DNA of 17,151 nt from Actinomycetales bacterium UBA1416 (GTDB lineage Bacteria; Actinomycetota; Actinomycetes; Actinomycetales; Actinomycetaceae), in the NCBI GenBank assembly GCA_002304945.1, contig DBPQ01000016.1:6077-23227 (forward strand), read 5' to 3'. Both the position numbers and the translations under genes were made by a program. Below the pieces are notes generated by a model. It saw only the letters and a list, made by a program, of their open reading frames with translations, was not told the origin of the DNA and ran no database searches. Shown one piece after another: positions 1 through 6,522 of the stretch (position 1 is the stretch's first letter; every line of letters starts with the position of its first letter).

Positions 1-43
1 GGCCGAGGCCTCCGAGCCCACGGCCTCCGACGAGGACGCCTGA
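1..43 (+). CDS. rpsP: 30S ribosomal protein S16, C-terminal end (partial)
   Basis: Only the last 13 codons are present, read in the frame that starts at base 2 and ends at a TGA at 41-43. The visible tail is AEASEPTASDEDA, an Ala/Glu/Asp-rich sequence like the acidic tails common on actinobacterial S16. The identification rests mainly on position: in actinobacteria the gene directly before the KH-domain gene, rimM and trmD is rpsP. Its stop codon overlaps the khpA start by one base (TGATG), so the two are probably translationally coupled. No S16 core residue is visible, so the call is contextual. Confidence 0.75.
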   Translation, partial: AEASEPTASDEDA

Positions 44-279
44 TGCTCGCTGACGCCCTGGAGCACCTGGTGCGCGGGATCGTGGACCACCCGGACGACG
101 TCCGGGTGACCGCGAAGTCCCAGCGCCGCGGGGAACTCCTCGAGGTGCGGGTCAACCCCGAGGACCTCGGGCGGGTGATCGGCCGGTCCGGCCGCACCGC
201 CCGTGCCTTGCGCACGGTGATCAACGCGCTCGCCAAGGGCCCCGTGCGCGTCGACGTCGTGGAGACGGACGCGCGCTGA
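43..279 (+). CDS. khpA: KH-domain RNA-binding protein KhpA
   Basis: This 78-residue protein is essentially one KH domain. The RNA-contacting GXXG loop is visible as GRSG at residues 47-50, in the context RVIGRSGRTA. Length and position between rpsP and rimM are those of KhpA, a small RNA chaperone that in other bacteria pairs with KhpB (Jag) and affects cell division and elongation. Its ATG overlaps the rpsP stop by one base, with GAGGA just upstream as a ribosome binding site. A strong GC hairpin follows the stop codon at 285-315, so the rpsP-khpA message may end or be processed there. The family assignment is firm; the exact RNA targets cannot be read from the sequence. Confidence 0.93.
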   Translation: MLADALEHLVRGIVDHPDDVRVTAKSQRRGELLEVRVNPEDLGRVIGRSGRTARALRTVINALAKGPVRVDVVETDAR

Positions 280-284
280 ACCAC

Positions 285-315
285 CCGCTGCCCGGCCAGA
301 TGGGCCGGGCAGCGG
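285..315 (+). terminator. Perfect 13-bp hairpin after khpA
   Basis: CCGCTGCCCGGCC at 285-297 and its exact complement at 303-315 flank a 5-nt loop, AGATG. There is no U-tract afterwards. It could be a U-less terminator, an attenuator or an RNA-processing site. It lies directly before the probable rimM promoter. Confidence 0.6.
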
Positions 316-326
316 CATGCCCGGGG

Positions 327-332
327 GATAAT
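327..332 (+). promoter_or_regulatory. Candidate -10 element for leaderless rimM mRNA
   Basis: GATAAT is an A/T-rich hexamer in a very GC-rich background and ends 6 nt before the rimM ATG at 339. That spacing would place the transcription start on the A of the start codon. No good -35 element is apparent; the expected position falls inside the hairpin at 285-315. The same arrangement occurs at four other starts in the window. Confidence 0.5.
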
Positions 333-338
333 GGCCGC

Positions 339-839
339 ATGCAGCTGACCGTCGCCGTCGTCGCCGGCGCCCACGGGTTGAAGGGCCACGTACGGCTCGT
401 GCTCCGCACGGACGACCCCGGGCTCCGCCTCCAGCCGGGAGTGGTGCTCGACACCGATGACCCGGATCTCCCCGAGCTCACCCTCGCCGAGGTCCGGCCC
501 GGATCGTGGCAGGTCCGCTTCGAGGAGGTCAGCGGCCGGGACGCGGCCGAGGCACTGCGCGGCACCGAGCTCTCCATCGAGACCGACGAGTGGGAGTCGG
601 CCGACGACGAGTGGTACGACCACGAACTGGTCGGACGTCCCGCGCACACCCCGGCCGGGGAGATGCTCGGGGAGGTCGCCGCCGTCGAGCACGGCGCCGC
701 CCAGGACCTGCTCGTGATCCGCACCCCCGACGGGCGCGACGTGCGGGTGCCCTTCGTCGTCGCCCTCGTCCCGGCGGTCACCGCCGACCGGGTGACGATC
801 GACCCGCCGGGCGGCCTGTTCGACGGCGAGGAGGCCTGA
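339..839 (+). CDS. rimM: Ribosome maturation factor RimM
   Basis: A 166-residue protein that assists late assembly of the 30S subunit head and binds S19. The N-terminal RimM domain shows the family motif AGAHGLKG (residues 9-16). The C-terminal PRC-barrel domain carries the typical EWYDHELVG segment and ends in a VxIDPPGGLFD-type motif. I chose the ATG at 339 rather than the in-frame ATG at 300: family homology starts at MQLTVAVVAGAHG, and the extra 13 residues would be encoded partly by the hairpin at 285-315. No clear ribosome binding site is properly placed; a -10-like GATAAT lies 6 nt upstream, so a leaderless message is likely. The stop overlaps the trmD start by one base. Confidence 0.95.
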   Translation: MQLTVAVVAGAHGLKGHVRLVLRTDDPGLRLQPGVVLDTDDPDLPELTLAEVRPGSWQVRFEEVSGRDAAEALRGTELSIETDEWESADDEWYDHELVGRPAHTPAGEMLGEVAAVEHGAAQDLLVIRTPDGRDVRVPFVVALVPAVTADRVTIDPPGGLFDGEEA

Positions 840-2215
840 TGCGGATCGACGTCGTCACGATCTTCCCCGCCTACCTCGACGCCCTGCGCCTCTCCCTGGT
901 GGGCCGCGCGATCGAGTCTGGCGTCCTGGCGCTCGGGGTGCACGACCTGCGTGGCTGGACCACCGACCGCCACCACACGGTCGACGACGCGCCCCTCGGG
1001 GGTGGCGCCGGCATGGTCATGAGGCCGGACGTGTGGGGCCGCGCCCTCGAGGACGTCCTGGCGCTCGGCATCGACCACTGCGTGCGGGAGGGGGCCGGGG
1101 AGGGACGGACGGTGCTCGCCATCCCCACGCCGTCGGGCGTCCCGCTCGACCAGCGCCGGGTCGAGGATCTCGCGGCGGCCGACCACCTCGTCATCGCGTG
1201 CGGCCGCTACGAGGGCATCGACGCGCGGGTTGCGGAGCACTACGCCGGCCGCGTGGAGGTGCTCGAGTACTCGATCGGCGACTACGTGCTCAACGGGGGC
1301 GAGGCCGCCGCGCTCGTGCTGGTCGAGGCGGTCGCCCGCCTGCTGCCGGGCGTGGTCGGCAATCCGGAGTCCCTCGCGGAGGAGTCGCACGGCGCGGCGG
1401 GCCTCCTCGAGTACCCCGTCTACACCCGGCCCGCCCGGTGGCGCGGCCACGACGTCCCCGAGGTGCTGCTCAGCGGTCACCACGCCAACATTGCCCGCTG
1501 GCGACGGGACCGGGCCCTCGAACGCACCGCCCGCCGTCGGCCCGACATGGTCGCCGCGCTCACTGCGGACCAGCTCGAGCCCGGCGACCGCGGCGCCCTC
1601 GCACGCCTCGGCCTTGCCGCCACCCCGGCCGGTCCGCGCCCGCTGCACGTCCGCCCGGCGCTGTCGTCCGACGCCGCAGCGCTCGCCGAGCTCGCGGCGG
1701 AGACGTTCCCGCTGGCCTGCCCCCCGAACATGCCCGCGGAGGACGTCGCGGCCTTCGTGGCGGTGAACCTCAGCCCGGAGCGGTTCCGCGAGTACCTGGC
1801 CGACGACGACCGGTACCTCGTCCTCGTCGCGGAGCTGGGTGGCATCCTCGCCGGGTACACCCTGGCGGTGCTCCCGCGGGCCGCGGACGAGCCGCCCCAC
1901 GCGCCCGACGTGGCGGCGGTCGTCTCCGCGCGCCCCGTCGCCGAACTCTCCAAGATCTACGTCCGGGCCACCGCCCACGGCAGCGGCATCTCCCAGGCGC
2001 TCATGGACGCCACGCTGGCTGCTCTCTCGGGGCGGACGGTCCAGGGGCGGCCCCTGGCCGCCGTGTGGCTCGGGACCAACGCGCGCAACCGGCGGGCACG
2101 GGCGTTTTACGCGCGCTCCGGCTGGGAGCACGCCGGCTCGCGCCGCTTCACGGTCGGCGGACGTGTCGAAGACGACGCGGTCTACGTCCGCCCGCTGGTG
2201 GAAAGCGGCTCCTGA
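839..2215 (+). CDS. trmD: tRNA (guanine37-N1)-methyltransferase TrmD fused to a GNAT acetyltransferase
   Basis: 458 residues, far longer than the usual 230-270 of TrmD. Residues 1 to about 255 are TrmD, a SAM-dependent knotted methyltransferase making m1G37 in tRNA: FP near the start, HTVDDAPLGGGAGMVM, CGRYEGID, YSIGDYVLNGGE, Arg167 (E. coli Arg154) and LLEYPVYTRP. The catalytic Asp (E. coli Asp169) aligns with Glu182 in AEESH. After a short linker, residues from about 268 to 458 form a GNAT domain: LSKIYVRATAHGSGIS (acetyl-CoA loop, HGSG at 380-383) and NRRARAFYARSGW (FY at 423-424). Its layout resembles PaiA-type polyamine acetyltransferases as I recall them. One uninterrupted frame spans both parts. 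The ATG at 839 overlaps the rimM stop and is preceded by GAGGAGG. The methyltransferase identity is firm; the acetyl acceptor is unknown. Confidence 0.94.
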   Translation: MRIDVVTIFPAYLDALRLSLVGRAIESGVLALGVHDLRGWTTDRHHTVDDAPLGGGAGMVMRPDVWGRALEDVLALGIDHCVREGAGEGRTVLAIPTPSGVPLDQRRVEDLAAADHLVIACGRYEGIDARVAEHYAGRVEVLEYSIGDYVLNGGEAAALVLVEAVARLLPGVVGNPESLAEESHGAAGLLEYPVYTRPARWRGHDVPEVLLSGHHANIARWRRDRALERTARRRPDMVAALTADQLEPGDRGALARLGLAATPAGPRPLHVRPALSSDAAALAELAAETFPLACPPNMPAEDVAAFVAVNLSPERFREYLADDDRYLVLVAELGGILAGYTLAVLPRAADEPPHAPDVAAVVSARPVAELSKIYVRATAHGSGISQALMDATLAALSGRTVQGRPLAAVWLGTNARNRRARAFYARSGWEHAGSRRFTVGGRVEDDAVYVRPLVESGS

Positions 2216-2222
2216 CCTGTGG

Positions 2223-2228
2223 CAGACT
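2223..2228 (+). promoter_or_regulatory. Candidate -10 element for rplS
   Basis: CAGACT preceded by TGG (an extended -10, TGn) lies just after the trmD stop. It resembles the TAGACT proposed for rpsB. It would give rplS its own transcript with a leader of roughly 130 nt. No convincing -35 is seen. Confidence 0.4.
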
Positions 2229-2366
2229 GGTCCGGCGCCATCGAGCACGTCAGGGAGCAGGTCTGCCGGAGGGGATCGTTCCTGTGCGGCGCCCATCCGT
2301 TTCCCGGGCGGCCCATCCGCCCCGACTCGCGCGTGACCTCCCGGCACCGCGGAAAGAGACACGATC
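2229..2366 (+). promoter_or_regulatory. rplS 5' leader with repeats and hairpins
   Basis: This non-coding stretch between trmD and rplS contains a 6-bp hairpin (GGGCGG 2306-2311 with CCGCCC 2317-2322). It also has a 9-nt direct repeat GCCCATCCG at 2291-2299 and 2311-2319, and two copies of the self-complementary GGCGCC (2234-2239, 2288-2293) that could pair and enclose the middle. GGAAAG at 2351-2356 is the likely ribosome binding site. A structured leader could allow autogenous control by L19, but I recognise no known leader family. Confidence 0.4.
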
Positions 2367-2723
2367 ATGCAGAAGCTCGACCACGTCGACGCCGCGTCGC
2401 TCCGCGACGACATCCCCGCCTTCCGTCCCGGTGACACCGTCCGCGTGCACGTCAAGGTCGTCGAGGGCAACCGTTCGCGCATCCAGGTGTTCCAGGGCGT
2501 CGTGATCGCCCGCGCGGGCGACGGGGTGCGCGAGACGTTCACCGTCCGGAAGATCTCCTTCAGCGTCGGGGTGGAGCGCATGTTCCCCGTGCACTCGCCG
2601 TCGATCGACCACATCGAGGTCGTGACCCGCGGCGACGTGCGCCGCGCCAAGCTGTACTACCTGCGCGGCCTGCGCGGCAAGGCCGCCAAGATCAAGGAGA
2701 AGCGGGACAACACCGCCCGGTGA
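2367..2723 (+). CDS. rplS: 50S ribosomal protein L19
   Basis: 118 residues, the normal length of L19, a protein at the interface of the two ribosomal subunits. Family segments visible in order are IPAFRPGDTVRVHVKVVEGN (about 16-35), IQVFQGVVIAR, ETFTVRKIS, GVERMFPVHSPSI and a basic C-terminus, RAKLYYLRGLRGKAAKIKEK. The ATG at 2367 follows GGAAAG by 10 nt. It is the last gene of the rpsP-trmD cluster. A candidate promoter and 130-nt leader precede it, so it may be transcribed both from read-through and on its own. A 9-bp hairpin lies just after its stop. Confidence 0.97.
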   Translation: MQKLDHVDAASLRDDIPAFRPGDTVRVHVKVVEGNRSRIQVFQGVVIARAGDGVRETFTVRKISFSVGVERMFPVHSPSIDHIEVVTRGDVRRAKLYYLRGLRGKAAKIKEKRDNTAR

Positions 2724-2739
2724 GATGGTCCTCGCGAGC

Positions 2740-2761
2740 CGTCCGGGATGCGTCCCGGACG
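2740..2761 (+). terminator. 9-bp hairpin terminator after rplS
   Basis: CGTCCGGGA (2740-2748) pairs perfectly with TCCCGGACG (2753-2761) across a TGCG tetraloop, 16 nt after the rplS stop. No U-tract follows. Its place between the rplS stop and the lepB promoter supports a terminator role. Confidence 0.65.
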
Positions 2762-2778
2762 CCGCACCCGCACTCCGT

Positions 2779-2784
2779 TAGGCT
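2779..2784 (+). promoter_or_regulatory. -10 element for leaderless lepB mRNA
   Basis: TAGGCT fits the actinobacterial TANNNT consensus and ends exactly 6 nt before the GTG at 2791. This is the clearest of the five leaderless-type promoters in the window, and it follows the rplS terminator. Confidence 0.65.
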
Positions 2785-2790
2785 GTGCCG

Positions 2791-3555
2791 GTGAGCGACG
2801 AGATGCCGCGGAGCTTCACGCCGGCGGAACGTCCTCCGCTCGGCGACCAGCCCCGTCACGACCGGGCCTCCGGCGTGCGCCGCGGGCTCGCCTGGCTCCA
2901 GGAGACGGTCGCCGTGATCGCGATCGCGCTGGCGCTGTCGCTGCTCGTGAAGACCTTCCTCGTCCAGGCGTTCTACATCCCGTCCTCCTCGATGGAGGAC
3001 ACGCTCGCCGTCAACGACCGGATCATGGTCAACAAGCTCGCCCCGGGCATCAGCGAACTGCATCGCGGCGACGTCGTCGTGTTCACCGACCCGGGCGGCT
3101 GGCTCGACGATCCGGTCCCGTCCCGGGACGGGCTGACCCGGGTGGTCGTGGACGTGCTCACGTTCGTCGGGATCATCCCGCACGACGCCGGTGAGCACCT
3201 CATCAAGAGGGTCGTCGGCCTCCCGGGGGACACCGTCGCCTGCTGTGGGACCGAGGACCGGATCACCGTCAACGGTGTCCCGGTCGACGAGCCCTACCTC
3301 AAGCCCGGGGTCGCGCCGTCCAGCTACGAGTTCGAGGTCGTCGTCCCGGAGGGCGCCGTGTGGCTCATGGGTGACAACCGGTCGAACTCCGCCGACTCCC
3401 GGGCCCACATGGGCGACCCGGGCGGCGGCTTCGTGCCGGTCGAGCACGTGGTGGGCCGCGCCGTCGTCATCATGTGGCCGCTCGACCGGCTCGGCACCCT
3501 CGGAGGCGGCCAGGAGGCGTTCGCAGGGGTGGGCAGTGCTGCGGCCCACCCGTGA
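2791..3555 (+). CDS. lepB: Type I signal peptidase
   Basis: 254 residues. It removes signal peptides from secreted proteins at the outer face of the membrane by a Ser/Lys mechanism. After a charged cytoplasmic tail there is one transmembrane helix at about residues 38-58, directly followed by YIPSSSMEDTL with catalytic Ser67. The general-base Lys139 sits in HLIKRVVGLPGD. The later family motif MGDNRSNSADSR is present. The insert of about 35 residues between the two catalytic motifs is common in actinobacterial LepB. I chose the GTG at 2791 over the GTG at 2785: 2785 abuts the -10 TAGGCT, while 2791 lies at the expected transcription start. Its last 20 nt overlap rnhB. Confidence 0.95.
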   Translation: MSDEMPRSFTPAERPPLGDQPRHDRASGVRRGLAWLQETVAVIAIALALSLLVKTFLVQAFYIPSSSMEDTLAVNDRIMVNKLAPGISELHRGDVVVFTDPGGWLDDPVPSRDGLTRVVVDVLTFVGIIPHDAGEHLIKRVVGLPGDTVACCGTEDRITVNGVPVDEPYLKPGVAPSSYEFEVVVPEGAVWLMGDNRSNSADSRAHMGDPGGGFVPVEHVVGRAVVIMWPLDRLGTLGGGQEAFAGVGSAAAHP

Positions 3556-4222
3556 GGTCGAGCGCCGGCTCCTGCGCCGCCACACGCTGGTGGCGGGCAT
3601 CGACGAGGTGGGCCGGGGCGCACTCGCCGGTCCGGTGAGCGTGGGGGTCGCCGTCGTCGGACGGGCCACCCGGCCCCGCTTCCCGGACGGGCTCGCGGAC
3701 TCCAAGCTGCTGCCGGCCGCCACGCGGGAGCACCTCTGTGCCCCGATCCGCGCGTGGGTGGCCGGTGCCGCCGTGGGTCACGCGAGCCCGGCGGAGATCG
3801 ACGCCGTCGGCATCGTCGCCGCCCTCCGGCTGGCGGCCGTGCGGGCCCTCATCCACGTCCGGGCGTCCGGGCTGCACCCGACCGCCGCGATCCTGGACGG
3901 CACCCACAACTGGCTGGTCCCCGACCTCCTCGACGACGACGCCGCGCGGGCGGCCCTCGCCTTCGACGAGGTCGTCATGCGCGTGAAGGCGGACGCGCAC
4001 TGCGCCGTCGTCGCGGCCGCGAGCGTGCTCGCGAAGGTGGAACGGGACTCCCACATGACCGGGCTCCCGGACCCGGGCTACGGCTGGGACCGCAACAAGG
4101 GCTACGGCGCGAGCGCCCACCTGGAGGCGCTGGCCCGGCTCGGTCCGTGCGACCAGCACCGCCGTTCGTGGAACCTGCCGTGCGGGGAGATGTCGGCGCC
4201 GGGTGGCATGATTGTCGGGTGA
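3536..4222 (+). CDS. rnhB: Ribonuclease HII
   Basis: 228 residues. It cleaves RNA in RNA/DNA hybrids and starts removal of single ribonucleotides from DNA. Visible motifs are GIDEVGRGALAGPV with Asp23 and Glu24, ILDG with Asp121, and AAASVLAKVERDSHM with Asp171, which supply the acidic metal-binding residues. The family C-terminal block NKGYGASAHLEALARLGPC with DQHRRSW follows. The same frame stays open far upstream inside lepB, but homology begins near VERRLLRRHTLVAGIDE. The GTG at 3536, preceded by AGGGGTGG, is the best start and overlaps lepB by 20 nt, implying translational coupling. Start confidence is moderate; identity is firm. Confidence 0.94.
   Translation: MLRPTREVERRLLRRHTLVAGIDEVGRGALAGPVSVGVAVVGRATRPRFPDGLADSKLLPAATREHLCAPIRAWVAGAAVGHASPAEIDAVGIVAALRLAAVRALIHVRASGLHPTAAILDGTHNWLVPDLLDDDAARAALAFDEVVMRVKADAHCAVVAAASVLAKVERDSHMTGLPDPGYGWDRNKGYGASAHLEALARLGPCDQHRRSWNLPCGEMSAPGGMIVG
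4207..4212 (+). promoter_or_regulatory. Candidate -10 element for the DUF2469 gene
   Basis: CATGAT, preceded by TGG (extended -10), lies within the end of rnhB and ends 6 nt before the GTG at 4219. Its flank GGGTGGCAT is shared with the xerC promoter at 7641-7649, although the two occur in different reading frames. Confidence 0.5.
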
Positions 4223-4518
4223 GCGCCGAGGACCTTGAGAACTACGAGACCAATCTGGAACTGGAGCTCTACCGCGAGTACCGGGACGTCGCCTCCCTGT
4301 TCAACTACGTGGTGGAGACCGAGCGGCGCTTCTACCTCGCCAACCAGGTGGACCTGAAACCGCGCAGCGCCGGCGGGGAGGTCTTCTTCGAGCTGAAGCT
4401 GACCGATGCCTGGGTCTGGGACGTCTACCGTTCCGCCCGCTTCGTGAAGTCCGTCTCCGTGGTGACGTTCAAGGACGTCAACATCGAGGAGCTGCAGCGC
4501 CCGGAGATGGGCCTCTGA
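4219..4518 (+). CDS. DUF2469 family protein
   Basis: 99 residues, acidic, soluble and without a signal peptide or membrane segment. It opens MSAEDLENYETNLELELYRE and contains FNYVVETERRFYLAN, EVFFELKLTDAWVWDVYR and FVKSVSVVTFKDVNIEEL. This is the small actinobacterial DUF2469 family, found next to rnhB (for example M. tuberculosis Rv2901c, from memory). Function is unknown. The GTG start overlaps the rnhB stop (GTGA), has no clear ribosome binding site, and has a -10-like CATGAT 6 nt upstream. It may therefore be translated both from the lepB-rnhB transcript and from its own leaderless one. A hairpin region follows the stop. Confidence 0.92.
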   Translation: MSAEDLENYETNLELELYREYRDVASLFNYVVETERRFYLANQVDLKPRSAGGEVFFELKLTDAWVWDVYRSARFVKSVSVVTFKDVNIEELQRPEMGL

Positions 4519-4555
4519 CACCTCCCCCGCGGGATCCGTCCCCAGGGTCCTGAAC

Positions 4556-4580
4556 GCACCGCCGTCCACAGGGGTGGTGC
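4556..4580 (+). terminator. 8-bp hairpin between the DUF2469 gene and yraN
   Basis: GCACCGCC (4556-4563) pairs with GGTGGTGC (4573-4580), including one G-U pair, around a 9-nt loop. Two smaller stems follow (4593-4605 and 4607-4622). No U-tract is seen. The 118-nt gap is a plausible transcript boundary, though no yraN promoter is obvious. Confidence 0.4.
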
Positions 4581-4636
4581 GCCCTCGCCGCTCCACGTCC
4601 CGTGGTCCGCCACCATCGGCGGCAGGAGGTGGGCGG

Positions 4637-4999
4637 ATGAGCAGCCACAACAGGGACGTGGGGCGGTACGGCGAGGAGCTCGCGTGCCGCTACCTGGGCG
4701 ATCGCGGCTTCACGGTCGTGGCCCGCAACTGGCGGTGCAGGCACGGCGAGATCGACATCGTGGCCACCGATCCGCGCGGGGTGGTGCGCGTCATCGAGGT
4801 GAAGACCCGCCGCTCCACGGCGCACGGGACCGGCGCCGAGGCGGTGACACCCGACAAGCTCGCCCGGTTGCGCCGCCTCTGCGGCGCCTGGCTCGCGGAG
4901 AACCCGCACTCCGGTGGCGCGCAGGTGGACGTGATCAGCATCCTCCTGCCGTTGCGCGGCACCCCGGCCCTGGAGCACATCGTGGCGGTGGGGTGGTGA
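4637..4999 (+). CDS. YraN/UPF0102 family endonuclease-like protein
   Basis: 120 residues with the restriction-endonuclease-like fold of the YraN family. Motifs are GRYGEELACRYL near the N-terminus, RNWRCRHGEIDIV with Asp40, and RVIEVKTR with Glu54 and Lys56, matching the D-ExK metal-dependent nuclease core. The biological role of the family is not settled; the gene usually sits beside comM and dprA, which suggests DNA handling. I chose the ATG at 4637 because an excellent ribosome binding site, AGGAGGTG (4624-4631), lies 5 nt upstream and homology begins here. The GTG at 4574 would add 21 low-complexity residues. Its stop overlaps the next start by four bases (GTGA). Confidence 0.93.
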   Translation: MSSHNRDVGRYGEELACRYLGDRGFTVVARNWRCRHGEIDIVATDPRGVVRVIEVKTRRSTAHGTGAEAVTPDKLARLRRLCGAWLAENPHSGGAQVDVISILLPLRGTPALEHIVAVGW

Positions 5000-6522
5000 G
5001 CCTCGGGCGCGCCCGCGCGGTCGGACTGGTGGGACTCGAGGGGACGATCGTGGACGTCGAGGCCCAGGTGGCCCCTGGGCTGCCCTCGTTCCGGATCGTC
5101 GGCCTGCCCGACGCCTCTCTCGGCGAGGCCCGCGAACGGGTGCGGGCGGCACTCCAGAGCACCGGCGTCCAGCTCCCGGACCGGCGCATCACGGTCAACC
5201 TCTCACCCGCCTCGGTGCCGAAGTCCGGGGCCGGGTTCGACCTCTCCATCGCGGTGGCTGTCGTGGCCACCGGGTCCATGCCCGGACGGGACTCCGCCCG
5301 GCGCACCGTCCACATCGCCGAGCTGGGCCTCGACGGCCGGCTCCACCCCGTGCGGGGCGTGCTGCCGATGGTGGCCCGTGCGGTCCGCGCCGGGCATCCC
5401 CGCGTGGTGGTGAGCGGCGGGAACGCCGCGGAGGCCGCGCTCGTCCCCGGCGCCGAGGTCGTCGCGGCGGACCACCTCGCCGAGGTGCTCGCCTCCTACG
5501 GGCTCACCTTCGAGCCCACGGGCGAACCGCCCGCCTCCGAGCCCCCCGCCGTGGTGGAGGAGGGCGTCGATCCCCCTGACCTGAGGGACGTCGTCGGCCA
5601 GCCGGAGGCCCGGTTCGCGCTCGAGGTGGCCGCCGCCGGCGGGCATCACGTCGTCATGATCGGCCCGCCCGGGGCGGGCAAGACGATGCTCGCCTGTCGC
5701 CTGCCCTCGATCCTCCCGGACCTCAGCGACGAGGACGCCGTCGCCGTCACCTCCATCCACTCGATCGCCGGAACCTTCACCCCCACCCACGGGCTCATCC
5801 GCCGGCCCCCGTTCGAGGCGCCGCACCACACCGCGTCCCCGGTGGCGATCATCGGGGGAGGATCCGGGGTGCCGCGCCCCGGCGCCGTGTCGCGTGCCCA
5901 CGGGGGCACGCTGTTCCTCGACGAGGCCCCCGAGTTCCCACCCAGCGTCCTGCAGACCCTGCGCCAGCCCCTCGAGAGTGGACAGGTGGTGTTGCACCGG
6001 GCCCACGCCGCCGCCCGCTACCCGGCACGGTTCCAGCTCGTGATGGCCGCGAATCCCTGTCCCTGCGGCGCCGGTGTCCGGTGCGAGTGCCCGGCGGGCA
6101 CGCGGCGCCGGTACCTCGCCCGGCTGAGCGGTCCACTGCTGGATCGGGTGGACATCCGGATGGAGGTCCGGCGGGTCACCCGCGCCATGGCCCTGCTCGG
6201 GAGCGGCGGGGAGACCTCCGCGGAGGTCGCCGCCCGCGTGGCCGCGGCTCGCCTCCGCCAGGAGACGAGGTTCGCCCCCATGCCGTGGTCGCTGAACTCG
6301 GCGGCGCCCGGGCGATGGCTCCGCGAGGGCCTGTCCGCCGGAGTGCGACGAGAACTGGAGAAGCTCGTTCACGCCGGCGTCCTCACGATGCGTGGCCTCG
6401 ACCGGGTTCTGCGGCTCTCGTGGACGCTGGCCGACCTCGCCGGCGAGGACCGGCCCGACCTCCCGCACGTCGGCATGGCGTACACCCTGAGAACCGGAGG
6501 ATCCGATGCGACTGCCGTTTGA
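4996..6522 (+). CDS. comM: ComM/YifB family Mg-chelatase-like AAA+ ATPase
   Basis: 508 residues. ComM in naturally transformable bacteria is a hexameric helicase that promotes branch migration during integration of incoming DNA; in other species its role is unclear. Residues 1 to about 170 form the N-terminal ChlI-type domain, with GLPDASLGEARERVR and NLSPASVPKSGAGFDL. The AAA+ domain has Walker A GPPGAGKT (223-230) and Walker B TLFLDE (305-310). A paired-Cys cluster typical of the family follows (Cys355, 357, 363, 365 in NPCPCGAGVRCEC), then a C-terminal Mg-chelatase domain with LSGPLLDRVDI. The GTG at 4996 overlaps the yraN stop. The last 17 nt overlap dprA. Confidence 0.95.
   Translation: MSLGRARAVGLVGLEGTIVDVEAQVAPGLPSFRIVGLPDASLGEARERVRAALQSTGVQLPDRRITVNLSPASVPKSGAGFDLSIAVAVVATGSMPGRDSARRTVHIAELGLDGRLHPVRGVLPMVARAVRAGHPRVVVSGGNAAEAALVPGAEVVAADHLAEVLASYGLTFEPTGEPPASEPPAVVEEGVDPPDLRDVVGQPEARFALEVAAAGGHHVVMIGPPGAGKTMLACRLPSILPDLSDEDAVAVTSIHSIAGTFTPTHGLIRRPPFEAPHHTASPVAIIGGGSGVPRPGAVSRAHGGTLFLDEAPEFPPSVLQTLRQPLESGQVVLHRAHAAARYPARFQLVMAANPCPCGAGVRCECPAGTRRRYLARLSGPLLDRVDIRMEVRRVTRAMALLGSGGETSAEVAARVAAARLRQETRFAPMPWSLNSAAPGRWLREGLSAGVRRELEKLVHAGVLTMRGLDRVLRLSWTLADLAGEDRPDLPHVGMAYTLRTGGSDATAV

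Noticed and set aside
300..338. Upstream ATG for rimM
   Set aside because: The extra residues are encoded by the hairpin arm, match no family sequence, and the promoter spacing supports the ATG at 339.
2219..2434. Possible small leader peptide gene (71 codons) before rplS
   Set aside because: It starts at a GTG inside the proposed promoter, runs out of frame into rplS, and has no ribosome binding site or family resemblance.
221..2650. 809-codon minus-strand open frame
   Set aside because: It lies opposite rimM, trmD and rplS, is low-complexity and Arg/Gly/Ala-rich, and shows no domain. Long antisense frames are expected in GC-rich coding DNA.
3191..3535. Long N-terminal extension of rnhB
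   Set aside because: It lies inside lepB in another frame; RNase HII homology starts only after about 3540.
4574..4636. Upstream GTG start for yraN
   Set aside because: It falls in a hairpin region and adds a Pro/Ser/Gly stretch. A near-perfect ribosome binding site serves the ATG at 4637.
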